From Triops longicaudatus (taxonomy: Eukaryota; Arthropoda; Branchiopoda; Notostraca; Triopsidae), in contig JAGQDJ010000050.1 of assembly GCA_022885665.1 (NCBI GenBank), positions 248,001 to 312,000 on the forward strand: DNA of 64,000 bases, read 5' to 3'. Positions 38,448-51,600 of this stretch are shown here, one piece after another. Positions within the stretch are counted from its first letter, which is position 1; the number at the start of each line of letters is the position of its first letter. The position numbers and the translations under genes were made by a program. The notes below the pieces were generated by a model. It was not told the DNA's origin, ran no database searches, and saw only the letters and a list, made by a program, of their open reading frames with translations.

Positions 38448-38780
38448 TCATTCACGTGGACGTTGGCGTTATTGAGTGCCGTATTTGAGGAACTGAATGT
38501 CGACCCTGCACAATGCAACATACAACTGTGTGTTTGTCGCACACTGGTGCCTGCCACACAAGCACAACACCTGCAAATACTGATGGAGCTTTTTCGCGTA
38601 CCGGCTGTAAACATTACTCACCAGGTTACTTTGGGTCTTGTGCTCTATAACGCCACATCGAGTCATTTTGAATATCGGAGAGCGTATCGATATAGCTCCT
38701 ATTATGGATGGCAATTAAATCGTTTGATGAAAATGAAAAGAGGAGTGTGTATTTTTCTATTCATATTCTTTTAATGTATT
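38448..38780 (+). other. Unassigned ORF
   Basis: The frame is open from 38448 to 38774 with balanced composition (ELNVDPAQCNIQLCVCRTL, then HQVTLGLVLYNATSS and YYGWQLNRLMK), unlike the AT-rich flanks. There is no ATG at its start, so it would be an internal or terminal exon or a remnant. I recognise no family. A possible acceptor (aacag) near 38803 and another at about 39118 could continue it, but phases were not resolved. Confidence 0.25.
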
Positions 38781-39794
38781 CTGTTCTTTTGGGAAAAAAA
38801 ACAGGTTGCATATTGGAAAGTGATGTGTCTCGCGCGCCTTGTGAAGGACATAATTTAGTGGATCATTTGCGTCACTTCAGAAACATTATGCCTTTATTTT
38901 TGATCGCGGAATTTGTAATTAATCCATGTTAATGTGTGTGATATGTATGTCCCTTGACTAAAGTGGTCTTGTTGCCTCTTGTTATATTATTTCTAAGAGT
39001 GTAAAATTGTGTACTTTTTGTTGAAGCGAATCAAAACGTGATATACGACATTTATGCCAAAAATTTTGCGTCATTATTGTATTTTACCTTTTTTCATCGC
39101 GAAAATACTTTATTTCAGACCAGTCGAGATGTATAAAAGATTTCGGTTACGAGGTTGTCAGAGCTGTCAAAAATACTTTAAGGTCGCAGCAGAAACTAAT
39201 TATTTGTGTATTGGGATGCGTAAAAAAGCACCCCGATTTTTTTACGACGAAAAATGCTGGTAATAAAATTTCTAGCGAATTAGTCGCACTTGACAGAGAC
39301 AAATCCACGGTAGTAATTTTATTTCTGCCAACAAAAGCGGTTTGTTGTACTGGAACAGTTATTAGAGTACTTATTAATTTACTGGAATTACAATGATTAC
39401 GGTGATTCCCACGTATCCTAATAAATCGACATGTCTGCAATATTGAAATTAAGGAATGCAAATTGTCAGCCTCGACGAGAGGATTCCGAATCTGCAAGAG
39501 TTATTGCGCTAGCCCTTCAAATAAGCGAGAAAACTGGACTTGAATATGAAATTATGCCCTGAGGGCGTCTCAGGAGTCAAAAAGCTTGAAATCCCATAAG
39601 GAATAACATGGTAAAAAGTGTGATGCACGATGCATGCATCATGCTTTCCGAGGTCTCGTTCACCCTTTCCTATCCTTTCCTGCTTCCCATTCTGTTTCCA
39701 GTGCTACTCTTGGTAATTCCATTATATTGGGATACACCAGCTACGATAGGAAGCAGGCCAGGGCATAGTCAGGTTTTTTCCTCTGAAAATCAAA

Positions 39795-39867
39795 CAGCAG
39801 ACACGGGGAATCGAACCGAAAACATTGCGATCTCAAGTCAATGCCTTAGACCGCTCAGACATAACGC
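39795..39867 (-). repeat. tRNA-Ser-like pol III module (SINE head or tRNA pseudogene)
   Basis: Read on the minus strand the segment has an A box (tgagcggtctaagg, 39844-39857) and a B box (ggttcgattcc, 39807-39817) in tRNA order. An anticodon-loop-like cttgaga lies between them, as in tRNA-Ser(UGA). The 5' and 3' acceptor arms do not pair and the T stem is poor, so it is not a working tRNA. A tRNA-derived SINE or a decayed tRNA copy is the likely source; the body would continue to lower coordinates. No poly-A/T tail was clear. Confidence 0.55.
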
Positions 39868-41280
39868 GTTGGTATAGCGTGCTTATTTGAAATACAAAAG
39901 CTACGGGTGGTATGTTATCTATACAACTTGCTACGAGTGACACCTAGTGCTGCATTTTTTAACTATTTCTAGACTTCTTTCAGGCAGGAAGTTTGTTCAA
40001 AATGAAGTACTATAGTCAACACTTAAGGTTGAGGAAAATTTCTATATATTACGACGCACAGAATATTTTGAAGTTATTCCAGTTGATGAATTTGGAATTA
40101 TAAGAATCTTATTCAATCTAAAAGCTATGAAAAAGGGTTACAGCGGCCATGAGATAAAATAAACGGTACAAATAACAGAATTAACTGCACCAGGTACGAA
40201 TGATTCGATGCTAACGTGGGCACTGCCATCTATGTTGAAGCGTTGTTTCCGCCCACTTGTAAATAATAGAAAATACCGTCACATGTGGAGGACTTCGATG
40301 GATAACTTTTTGATTTTAGTTTAGTGTGCACGAAGCTTTATCAAATAATCAAAGACAGATTACAAATAAAACAAATAATGAGTTTTTAAAGAAACAAACT
40401 AAAAAATTGCGTTTTTCTTCTCTTTTGCCTTACGTGGTATTTTGTATTTGTTGCATTTTTATTTATTTATTATGTATTGTTCCGGTAAAGGTAATGCATT
40501 AAAGGTATTTTTTTGCCATTTGTAGTACTCACACTCACAAATTTCCGTTCTCGTTCTCTTGCGAATGTCGTTTTCGTACTTTCGTACTACTGTTGAACTG
40601 AACACGAACGTCGCATGAGTTATAATGTAGGGAGACTCGATAATCCTTCAATATATACTTGGCATAACCACATCAATTGTTTAACTAGGAAAAACCAGAT
40701 CGGCTTGGCCGGAACAGGGATAAATCTTTTTCTCTTTGGGTAGGCGTCAGATAGAAATCGGAAGTTACGCGAAAGCCCAGGCTTGATAAATTGGGGTCAA
40801 GGAAGCGGATACGCAGAAAAATTCTAACTGGAGAGTTTCCAGTTCATTCAAAGGCCTTGTGAGCTGTGAGGCCGGAATTCAGGAAAACTAACATGAAAAC
40901 TGTCGAAAGAATCTCACGTGCCACACAATACAGACAGTAGTACATAGTAATGTCAAATTCGCAATGTGGTCACATTCAGCACAAAGGTTATTCCCACTTG
41001 GCCTGCAATATTAGCCAGACGTGACTGTCAGCCAACGTACTGTAAGCGTTGCTTAGTAATAACAGCCTGTAGGGGAGAAGAAGGTCTTCCGAGCTATTAT
41101 CATACTAATCAGGTATTACCACGACCTTGACAGTGCCAGCCTCATATCTTACGCCACACGCTCGCCTCCAACGCTCCTGTATTGCATTAGTCTTGGTCGT
41201 CGTCATTGACATACGTGAGTTTGTTTCCGGAGAGGACAGTGGCTTTCTAAAGGTCACCAATCGAAAGTGCTCTGTAAAAA

Positions 41281-41287
41281 TATAAAG
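41281..41287 (+). promoter_or_regulatory. TATA box of astakine-like gene
   Basis: tataaag preceded by aaaaa lies about 158 bp upstream of the astakine ATG. A start site about 30 bp downstream (near 41311, ttcattt) would give a 5' UTR of about 128 nt with no upstream ATG in the coding frame. A TATA promoter suits an inducible secreted cytokine. Inferred from sequence only. Confidence 0.5.
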
Positions 41288-41438
41288 GGCATTGCAGGCT
41301 GCCTTTTAACCTTCATTTACCAGAGTGAGGCACAACGAACACAAGAAAAGTCCGACGCTTTTCGCTCTCTTCAGTAGACACGTTCAGAGTAGTGATTTAC
41401 TTTCAGCGAAGAAAACAAACGTGTATATTCTTAAAATA

Positions 41439-41987
41439 ATGATTCGTATTGGAGTGTTTTTATTTGTTGGCCACATACTAGCCACAGTGGTTAGTAACCC
41501 TGTTCAAATTGGAAATTGTCGTAACTCCAACGAATGTGGTCCAGGAAACTGCTGTGTTGTAGGTAATAATTTTTCGTTACATACTTTAAAACTCGTTCAG
41601 GGAGGCAAGCTTATTGTGGTTGTTCAATCAATTCCCTATTTCCTTGTATAGGATTGGATCGCTACTCCATGCCGTGGTGTAGGCCTATGCGCCAGTTAGG
41701 AGAAATGTGTCGTCCATCCAGTACCCAGCCCACAAATATGACCCTTTCTTATCCATCAGGGGTTACCATTTTAGTCTTTAATGCTCACGAGGTATACTTT
41801 CTCTTAACATTGTAACAACAAGTTCCACAAGAATGTAATTTTACACGTATTTTTCTTACAGGTTATGTGCCCTTGCGGTCCTAATCTCCAATGTGACATG
41901 CACGAAGGCAAATGCACATCAACGATGCGTATGGACGGTGTGGAGCTAAATTCCTCGGAAGAAGAGTCTCTAGTTAACGACATTTAA
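41439..41987 (+). CDS. Astakine-like secreted cytokine (prokineticin domain)
   Basis: Exons 41439-41562, 41652-41791, 41862-41987; 129 residues. The first ATG in frame opens a signal peptide (MIRIGVFLFVGHILATVVS). The mature part has ten cysteines in the prokineticin/colipase pattern: C-x6-C-x4-CC, a WC, an MC, then CPC, C and C (GNCRNSNECGPGNCC, CPCGPNLQC). Intron positions fall between the Cys groups. Arthropod astakines are blood-cell growth factors released into haemolymph that promote release and differentiation of haemocytes. Like invertebrate astakines, it lacks the N-terminal AVITGA motif of vertebrate prokineticins. About 24 residues rich in Ser/Thr/Pro separate the sixth and seventh Cys, and the tail is acidic (SSEEESLVNDI). 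Which astakine subtype it is cannot be decided here. Confidence 0.88.
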
Positions 41988-44900
41988 TATTGCTACTTTT
42001 CAATTCAATCTGCCATTTCTCGGTTGAAACCCGTACTATTTATTTAAGATCTCACTGGAAGTATTTTTCTACTGTTTCACTTGGAAATTAATGATAACTG
42101 TAAAATGCAGAGAAAATGTGTTCAGGGATCCGTACGATATTTTTTCTCTGATCACTTAGAAGAGTTGGAATGTGAGTTAAAATATTTACTACAAGTTTGT
42201 CTTGCGGGAGCTGCGAAGCAAGTTAACGTATATTGTAACGTTTCCATTACTGTCAGTGAACTCGATTTGTAAGTTTTTGTTTGTTGGTTTGTATAAAGTG
42301 ACTATTGATTTCTTCCTCTACAATGGATGTACCCCAGGCTACTCGTTGTTCTTGTCAGGGATGACAGGAGAACTCATATTTAGCCCGACTTAGTTCTATC
42401 ATTATCGTTTGTTTTTCGTGTTTTTGTGGCCGGGTTTGCTTTTCTTCCCTCCTGGAATATTTCCATAGCAGCATGGGTCATAGTTTCCCTACACCGGAGG
42501 GTGCACTACCGAGAAGGAATTTTCAAGATAAGATGAAGACGTCTTACCTGTGGTTTTGTACCTTTCAGCAAAGAGAGGAGCTAGGTCTTCAAACAACTCA
42601 CGAAAAACCCTTCCTAGCACGAGGTGCATTCATTAGGACATGAAACCATGTTAAGGTGACTTGATGACCCGACAAGATTAAGACGTCTCTGCATCTACTA
42701 TTAAAAAGTCAAAATGATAAACGCCGAATAATATCCCCTGTGGTTACTTCGTTCGACAAAATATAAAAGACTAAATTTAGATTCTTACATGGGCTTTCAC
42801 TTTCGGTAACGCTCATCACAAGGAAAGGAGGAAGTATTAGCCTTTTTAATTACTTGGGGAGAGGAGTACTCAAAGGCTTGATTTTTCATAAATGCATACT
42901 TCCTCATACCGATTATAAGCCCTTCTTTTAGTCCAGTAAATATGAATTGTAAATGATAACTCATCAAATAATTAATTGTTCTAAAATAATCTCCATAGAT
43001 AGAACGGAAAGTAATGCAAGTCATTAAGAGCAAGTTTGTGTAGGAATTCTCATGCTCTGCAATTACACGCAGATTTATGTTTGACTCTTCTCACAAGATA
43101 GAATGTATCGAAAGTGGATGCAGCTATTTTTACTTTACGTTACTTTTGTATTTCCTTTTCATTATTACCACTATTCATTCAGTTAATTATTGCACCTCGC
43201 TTTCATACCTAGCAAACGATGTCATACATGGGAACAGTGACTACATTATGTGTAGTGTTACGAAGAATATTACCACAATCATGGAAGTTGACATAAAAAA
43301 AAATATTTTTTATGTTAGAAGTACGCGTAATCTATCGGAAGCTAAACACAGATAAACGGCAACTTAGAATAACACTGATTGACTCACAGATGCTGATTCA
43401 ACGTCAATCCTACTATGGAGCGTCCAAAGTGCCACTTCTTTGGGTTTTACGCGTTTCGAATCAAAATTTTTACACAATTTTATTGTGCAACCACCGAAGG
43501 GAAATTCCATGAATTTCAAACAACTTTAATGGAATCGTCCATTAAAACTCCCCGGTGGTAAAGAAATCTGCAAGTAAATTCGCGGCAAATGAAGGAGTTT
43601 TAGTCCACAGAAGTGTCACAAAGATAGTCATCGTTTTCTGTCACCTTTCAATGTTACAAGTCACCTCCCAACCCTTATCCTCTTCACGGAAAATTCAAGA
43701 TCTAATAGTATTTCGGATTAAGCGGCTAAGCCGGACAGCCTCTAGCCACACTTCCACACTTTGCAAATTTGTTCATCCACGACAAGAATTTCATAGAAAA
43801 GGCCCATTCAAAAGAACACTGTTCAACTAGTACTTGAAGTTAGACTACAATTTAATGACACTTTGCCTCTTTCGAGATTTTAAGTTCTCCAAGTGGACAA
43901 GCAAAACGTAGTGTGACTCAAGAGAAGAATGGCCAGTGATGAAAAATGTGAAAAATTGATTTATATTTGTAATTGTCGTAAGCTTATAACGAGAAAAATT
44001 ACCAAGAAAAAAAGTGACAGATGACAAATATATCAAGTTCTTACCCAGCCAAGTTTTTCACTAATTGGGTAACCCCCTGTGACCCAAGCGTTCCCCAATC
44101 TTTTCATCGCACGAACCCCTTTTAATGTCTGGTGAAGACCGTAGAACCCTTTGTAAGGCTCTAATAGAACTCCCAGAACCGTTCGTAGTATCAGTGACCA
44201 CATTACAAGTAAGTAAATTTCCACAAACCTGCACATCATGCCTCCCTGATTCTTACCAAGGAACCCAGGTTCGAACCCCTTATATCATACAGTCTTCGGG
44301 TGTACGCCAGCGGTCGCAAGGCGTGGTGACTCGGAGGTTCACACGGCGATGAAAGCGAAGATTGATGTCAAAAGAAAATTTTGACAGTAAGATAGGGTTT
44401 TTACGGCCTTTTGGGAGCTTTCTGTTGGCCCCACAACGGAATCTGGGCATAAGAAATGTAAATCCTGCCTTTTTCATTCTTTGAAGTTTTCTAATTACCA
44501 TTGCACGCCGTTTCCTTGCTCACATAAAGACGAAAAAGGAAGCAATAGCTCGCTTCAATAAACAACCATCAAAAATGCATTACTGCAAAAAGAATAGAGG
44601 CAATATTTTACGTTCTATTCGCACAGCGCTTCCAAGCTGACCCCACTGCTTCCAGAACAAAAGGCCTGCCAAGGCTTTGATTGAGAAGCCATTCCCATTT
44701 TGGAAGCAAGTCCACTTTCATTCACGCCAGACAATGTGCCATGCCCGATGGAAAAAAAATAATAACATCAGGACTTGGCTTTTCTTCGGCTGTAATTTAG
44801 TAATAGCCCTAGAGAACGTTGTATAAAGACACAATTAACGTATCTTCCGTAAGGTTATTTGTGTTGTAGGCACATTCGGACTCTCTTCCATTGTTAAATG

Positions 44901-47900
44901 ACTGAATTATCGTCTTTTACTTCCTGAGAGTCTCTTCACGGTTCTACAACTTCCACCTACCACTCTTTACAATTATAACAATGTCCAGAGCATAATTCTC
45001 TACAGAGACAACTAGTCCCGTTCAAGAAAAGAGGCAGAGTTTTCCTTCAAAAAGCATATGCCAGGCGTGGTTTTTAGAAATGCCGAGCAAGGTGACTATA
45101 ATGGGAGGTCTTTGAAGTGGGTGGCCCTTGACTGTGTCTTTTCATCCAAGCCAGAGCTTCACGCGAAGCCCAGGGAGGACTAAGAATGAAGAAAACAGTA
45201 CGGGAGATGATTTTTACAAAGAAAGTATCGGAGGGTTTGATGGAAATATCTACAATACGATACCCAGCAAATCCTGTGAAAGCCTCATCGGCTTTCCTTG
45301 CCAACCTTCTTCTAATCGCTGTGACGAGGCAATTTAACACGCCTGAACCTTCATGCCATGCCTGCCAACTGCCAAATGTCTATTCACGTCTATTCTTGTT
45401 GCTCATTCCATATCACACCTCCAATGCACATGTCCCAGTTACAGGGCGCCCCAAACCCGCCAGTACACTCAAATGGAAATTCGGGCAGGCATTGTTATAA
45501 AAGAGCAGAGCAATAATCCTCCAGCTATGGGGAAAGCCGTGACGGACGCGGGCAAAAGGGAGACAGTTCAGCAAAGTAGGGACAGCTTTGTGGATGGCAT
45601 ATTACTGTTTAATCCCAAACTTGGTTCAACTAACACGCGCTGGTTATTCACCAAGTAGAATCGCGTCTTTGGAAAGACTTACTTTCGGTGCATAGCGTTT
45701 CTTCTCAAACCACTAATCTCTAATCCTCTGTAACGGTCACTCTTGCAAGTCCCGCAGCATTCCGGTTAAAAGTCTCACGCAGTCACAGATATGACGTACC
45801 TTAAATCACGAGAGTAAAAACATAAAAAAATGCACCGTTACTTAATTCTTCCGTCACAGCCTGCAGAAGCTGTGTGCTGAAATTAAGTGTTGGGATTCAT
45901 ATTAGAATATTACACAAACTATTCGATGGACACGCTTGCTAGCCTAATGGTGCAGGGAGAGATAGGGATGCTGACTTCGTATCTCTCAATTATACAAAAA
46001 AGCGAATACAATGAAAGTGTAACAGAGTACGTGTTGCTTATTCCCATGACTAACCGTTCCTGTAAGAACCAATGCGTGGCTCAAAGTCAGGGAAAGACCC
46101 CCCAAGTTTTGTACCATGATTGGGAACTTGAAGTGCAGAGCCACTCTCCCTGACGTTAATTCTAAATCAAGAGCCATCAAAGAGCTTCGCTTAAGGGCTT
46201 TTTCAAGACCTCCAAGGCTAGGCCCCCCAAATGAGGCTACTACGAAGTGCGTGACCTGACAAAGCCGAAATCCTTTACAAAAACGGTGCCTGCTTTACAT
46301 TGCCGCACTTAACTTACTACTTTAGTTTAAGAGCAAAAGTTCTGTCACTGTTGCTTTTAAGATTACTGGGCTTCGCATGCGGTTTCACTTACATGAACCG
46401 AAGTCCAAAATAGCACGCGTGTGCTAAAAAAAGCAAAAAAGGCATTATTTTTCCTTCGTATTCTTTATTGATAGCTTTCTAGCTTCTCGGTAGAGCTGTA
46501 ATTAAAAAGGAAACAGAAGGAAGAACTGAAATGGATAAGTACGAAATCTGAACAGCATAAACGATTACCTCCAACTCACATAAAACCTAACATGCCCTTA
46601 GAGACTTATTTGTTAAGCGAACGAGTCCACGCGCACCGTACTGGAAGCTCACGAAATAGGTATAATAAGTAGTGTATGGCTTTCGTATGACTGGACTATC
46701 AGTAGTACAGCACAGTTATCAGTAGTTAGAGCCAACCATTATTACGATTCCTTTTGTCCGTTACGCCACAGCACCCGTGACCGCGCTGAATATTTTTTTT
46801 GCCTGAATAACTTCGTTATTTTTTCGCGCATGACAAAATAAACATATATCTAGAAACTAGACTTTCTTTCGCTCTTTTTTATAAGACAAAGTTTTTTTGG
46901 TGCCCATTGCCCTTTAACTACCATACTTACAAAATTAACGTCGACAGTAGTTTGTTTAGAAGAAACATTAACCATAATAATAACATTATTATTCATTATA
47001 GTTAATACATTAAATTAGCAAATTTTCATTATAATTAATAACACTGTATCTAGTGTAATGCTTAATGGATGAAAAGATGGAAATACACCTTACCGGATAC
47101 GTCTGACTGTGGTTTAGCAGTATCGTTGCGAGTTGGTTCAGCAATCAAATACAGAGATGACAGCAGGTATTCTATCACAGAAAGTTCTATTCATGACCGT
47201 CTTTCATCATTTTCATTCACGTGGCCCTCCTCCTGTGTTTCCTAGCCACCCTGTGGTCCCTAAACCCCCATTCGGTGACAATTATTAACTTCTCGAAAAT
47301 AGATTATTCATTATTCACCGTCACATTCACCAAGAATTCACTAACGGAGTACTCTAGAAGATTATGTCTCTGGGACATAATATTCTAGTAAATAGTACCC
47401 AACTTAAACTGTGATTTAATTTATCTCCAATATTTTCTTATTTTTGTTTTCTTTATTTCCTATTATTATAATTATACTATTATTATTACAATCATAGTTA
47501 TTTATTAGTTACTTTAGTATTACATTTGTATTATTAGTATCACATTTACAAATTACATTTAGTATTACATTATATTATAATTAATTATTTTAGTAATCTT
47601 GCAGCTATGTTTTATTAAATTCTTATTTGCTTATTTTTTATTTATTACCCCACACCGTCAGTTATCCGAATGTTCTACTCTAAAGTAGCGCACCGGGTAA
47701 AACTTTTTGTTACTGGTGCTTATCACTGGTAGCCTATTCGAAGCATATGTCTTACAACAAGGAGGGGAAAAAATGCCCATGTAAAAGACGACATAAGGCT
47801 TTTAACGCTTTCTATACAAAAGAGAAATTTCTTGAAAAATGGAGTAATAAGAAAAAAAGTAAAAGCTCTTCTTCAAACATTTGTTCCCGCTAAGAAAAAC

Positions 47901-48637
47901 GCGGTTTGTGCATATCTTTCTCCCTGAGAAAAAATCCACATTATTGGCTATAGTAGGCTAGTGTCTTCTGTTAGGGAGAGTCGTCCAAGCGAGATGTAAT
48001 GTGACATTTTATTGCAGGAGTGAAAGGTATTGCACGTCGTACCGTACGAAGGATTAGTCTTTTTTACGACGGAGGATACCGGTTTTCGTTGAATATGCCC
48101 CACTGCGAGAGAAACACGACTGGAAACTTTTAAATACGCCACAAAAATATTTAATGTTGACAAGGCTTGATGTACCACTTTTTCCCTTTCAACCTATGAG
48201 GGTTGCACGAAATATTTGTCATATTCTTATACAATATGAGTTTTAAGAGGTGTCTTTACTTTTATGCACTTTTGTTTTTCTTGTCCAACACTGTGCTTCT
48301 TGCTAAACGCACATAAGAGGAGAAAGGCTTTTGTTATTGGTCAGTTAAGTTGTGCTCTGTGGCTTGTACACTTGCCCGCGACCAAATTTTCGCGCTGCTG
48401 CATCCATCCCAGCAGTTTCCGTTCCCGCTGAAACCTCAAATGAAGCTGGGTTCACCCTCCCTTTCCAACGTCAGTTGACCATCGGCAAAGCATCCGAAAA
48501 GACATCGTGAAGCCGAGAGTGCCCGACATTAGCCGAAATACTGTACTGATGTGTAAGACAGTTTATTATTACTGAGAAGTTTATTGCTAACAAGTGATAC
48601 AACACAGTTACAAAATAAACTGGAATCTTATTCGATC
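41988..48637. other. Long AT-rich region without recognised genes
   Basis: No ORF over 110 codons, and none with recognisable domains or consistent splice links. The sequence is low-complexity in places: 46960-47045 has palindromic aataataacattattatt-type stretches and 47450-47640 is dominated by tta/att repeats. A segment near 44036-44180 looks repeat-derived. The last 100 bases before 48638 would be the promoter and 5' UTR of the adhesion-protein gene. Confidence 0.5.
46960..47045. repeat. AT-rich short palindromes
   Basis: The stretch contains aataataacattattatt and related attataattaata palindromes in nearly pure A/T. It is simple sequence with hairpin potential; no function is implied. 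Confidence 0.5.
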
Positions 48638-51600
48638 ATGTGCTTTCCAACGTGTATATGGATATTACTTCTCCTGAACAGTAAGTTTGTGCCAATTTTC
48701 GTACCCCTTTAAATGTACCATGGTACTTTGCTTTTGGAAAATATCAAACGCTAGATTCTTAAATCGTCTATGAAAATGGAAGGTGACGATTATAACACTG
48801 ATTTTGTCGTCTTTTGCCGCTGTTGCTAAATTAATGATACCTCATAACAAGCTCCGACGATAACGCAAGCACCTACGGCCACTTAAGAGAGGAAAAAAGG
48901 TGATCTAATACAGTGTAGCTACCCGAAAGTGATTTGTTTCACTTGATCTCAAGGCTGGGTAAATTACCTCAAATTGGGCTTTTTTTCCTTTTTTGTCTGG
49001 AGTATGAGGATGACGACATGTTCCTGATTGCTGGAACATGAGTAAGGAAATTGATTCCTGCCAGTTTTTTTCCCCCGTCAGCAAGAATATTGACACAATT
49101 TTGACCAAAGGTACTGCCAAATGTGTTTCCATTCTTTTACCAATCTCTCTTCGGTTACCATACGTATTTTGCTTGCAATTAGTGTTTGACCAACGTTGAG
49201 CTCAAAGATTTGTAAACGTTCTCGGGCATTAAAGAGCATGTTTAGGAACAAGTGCTATATAAGCAATGAACAATGTTCAGCATACCACGAAATGCGGTAT
49301 ACGGTGACAATAGTGTAAATTCGATGCTCCTTTCACGGGCACCTTTTACAGTGAACAATAAACAGGAGGCGTATTTCTTTCTTGAATCGTCCTCTGATTT
49401 CTTTTATGAGGTTCTGTGTGGCGTGTTTGCTTCGAAACGCCAATACCGTACACCGTATTCTCCCTTTTACCGTCAATGACGGCAGTGATACCGCGACACC
49501 GGAGATCAAGAACTTCTTATGTTAGGCAAACAAATAAATACCGTATACAATGTCTAGAGGAGGCTGTAAAAGTTTAATGCCGTTTGGTTTCTTTGAAAAG
49601 GAGACCTTTATACTTCCGACGCTTTGGATCACTCTAATCCCAAACCAATCTATCATAGTAAGACGGCAGCAAACAAATTTTCCTCCTAGGCTACATCCTT
49701 TGGTTAAAGTTTCATTGCTAGCTCACTGTCCATATACCTAGAATTCGCATTCTAACATAGAAGCTCGCTTGATGCAGTCCCCTTCGGTACTTTCTGGACC
49801 CGAGAGATAATAGACTGGTCAATTCCTGCGGTGAGCGGATGTAGGCCACTTGTCGATCAGTTGCAAATGAACTACTGATGAGCCTATTACAGTCAGTACA
49901 AGCCGCAAGGCAGGTATACCAACCTATGCAGCGTTATTTGTACTTAAATATAGCGTTGCTCTGCAGAGTACTTACTACTCGTAAGAACCTCACTCACGGT
50001 ACAAACAAAGGGACAAACAGGACTAGAGAAATTAGCCCGGAAAGTTCAAGTTGGCTGTATGCGCACAATACAACAAAACGCTTGAGTACAAAAGAGGTTT
50101 CCCCGTGCGCGTCTGTTCTGGGACATAATAACCTTGTTGGGCGGAAAGATTGTTAAACGAGAGTTGCTCTTGTACAAGACTAATAACTCTAGTATTAAAC
50201 AATGGCACAGGAAGGCATCAACGGCAACGAAAGGAAAGGGAACAGCAGCGAAGGAAATCTTCCTTCCTACCAAGAGTGATCTCGCTATTCTTCTTCGTGC
50301 AACTAGTGCATTAAAAGACGTTCTCTTGCCCTCTGTGAAACTTGGTTTGAAAAGGCCACGAAATTTACCTCGTGTCCTGTTAATTTTTCTCGCCACTAAA
50401 AGGCAGATCTGCACGCTTTAATTAATTACCCCTTTCCAGCACTTTACGCTATTGTTGCAGCACATAAACTTACGACAAGGAGCACGAAAGAGTTTAACAA
50501 GAAAAACAGCACTCAATCTTTTATTTTTTTTTCTCTCCCTGAAAAAATATTAACAATAGTTGAGAGAGAGCAATCATACCAGGTGGAAAGCGTAAAGTTA
50601 CGTTTGCCACATTGCCTGGGCGCTAACACTATAAAAATAGGTGGAAAAATTTTACCTCCATTAGTTGTTTCAAGTGTTATTATAAAGAAAGCCAAAATAG
50701 TCCCCTCAAGGATCATACAGCCGTCCAATAGAGATATTTCCGGACTTTCGAGGTTGATTAAGAGGTCTGGGATCTAAGAGAGCTGTCATCCCGCTCGCAC
50801 ACCACGAAAGAACACCTTCACCCACCCGACACCGCCCTTCTTTTTCCAAAACGGTCAAGTCTTAGTTTATACCTGGCATAGTGAAGGCACACAGGCCACT
50901 CGCAAGATGGTCAGAAAGGATACCCATGTTCTGACTACAAGTCAGAAAAACGTTCCACCTTGGGTGGCCACGAGCGCCCGTAGTGCAAAGCCTTCGTTAT
51001 AACTCGGGTTGGCTGTGCTGAGAGAGACGCTGGGGATATGAGTTCATTTGAGTTCTGGAGCCCTTTGTTCCTCCATGTAACATGGAGCAGGAATCTCCTC
51101 CACGTGCTAACCAGAAAACCCACTGCAAGAAGGAAAGAATAGGTTCCTTTGCACATGGCCCTTTTTCTGGTTTCCTTGACTGGAAAACCGCCGAACTAAG
51201 GATAGGGTATGAATTCTTTTTTTTTCTAAAAAACGCCCTTTGTTCCTTAAGCCCTTAGTATGCGAAAGTAAATTTCGAGTCCTAAATCGCCTACGCCACA
51301 CACGAAGAAGACCGCCCGTGAGCAACATTTTACCTTACTAAAAACTAATGAAAAGCATTAATTATGCTACAAGGCGGCCGCTATGCTTTATTATGACGAT
51401 ATCGTTTTCAAACACGAGGAAGAACAGAAGCTAGAATTGCACAATATCGCAGCAATGCATTAGCTACAGCTTCTAGCTGTACACAGAGTATTTCCATTCA
51501 TTCTTTATGTTGTACAACGAAGTAGCTTCGAAAAGTCAAGAATTAGAGATACTTACGGAAATTGTTCTCGTTACTGTTAATTTAAGGTAACCATGCACTT

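Larger units (their letters stand above)
36950..41270. other. Gene-poor region between RRP12 and astakine
   Basis: Apart from the orphan exon, the unassigned ORF and the tRNA-like module listed separately, I see only AT-rich sequence with short chance ORFs. A perfect direct repeat of ttgatactccg occurs at about 37326-37348. Confidence 0.5.

Noticed and set aside
41325..41438. N-terminal extension of astakine
   Set aside because: The frame is open upstream but begins at GTG. The first ATG (41439) directly starts a good signal peptide.
44036..44180. hAT-like or SINE-like repeat
   Set aside because: Wording such as aggggttcg and ggggaacgc recalls MITE sequence, but no terminal inverted repeats or target duplications could be found by eye.
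44271..44283. tRNA B box (aggttcgaacccc)
   Set aside because: No A box or cloverleaf pairing lies at the right distance upstream.
50134..50421. Overlapping 95- and 122-codon ORFs on opposite strands
   Set aside because: Inside the Ig gene intron, no domain, and mutual overlap is consistent with chance.
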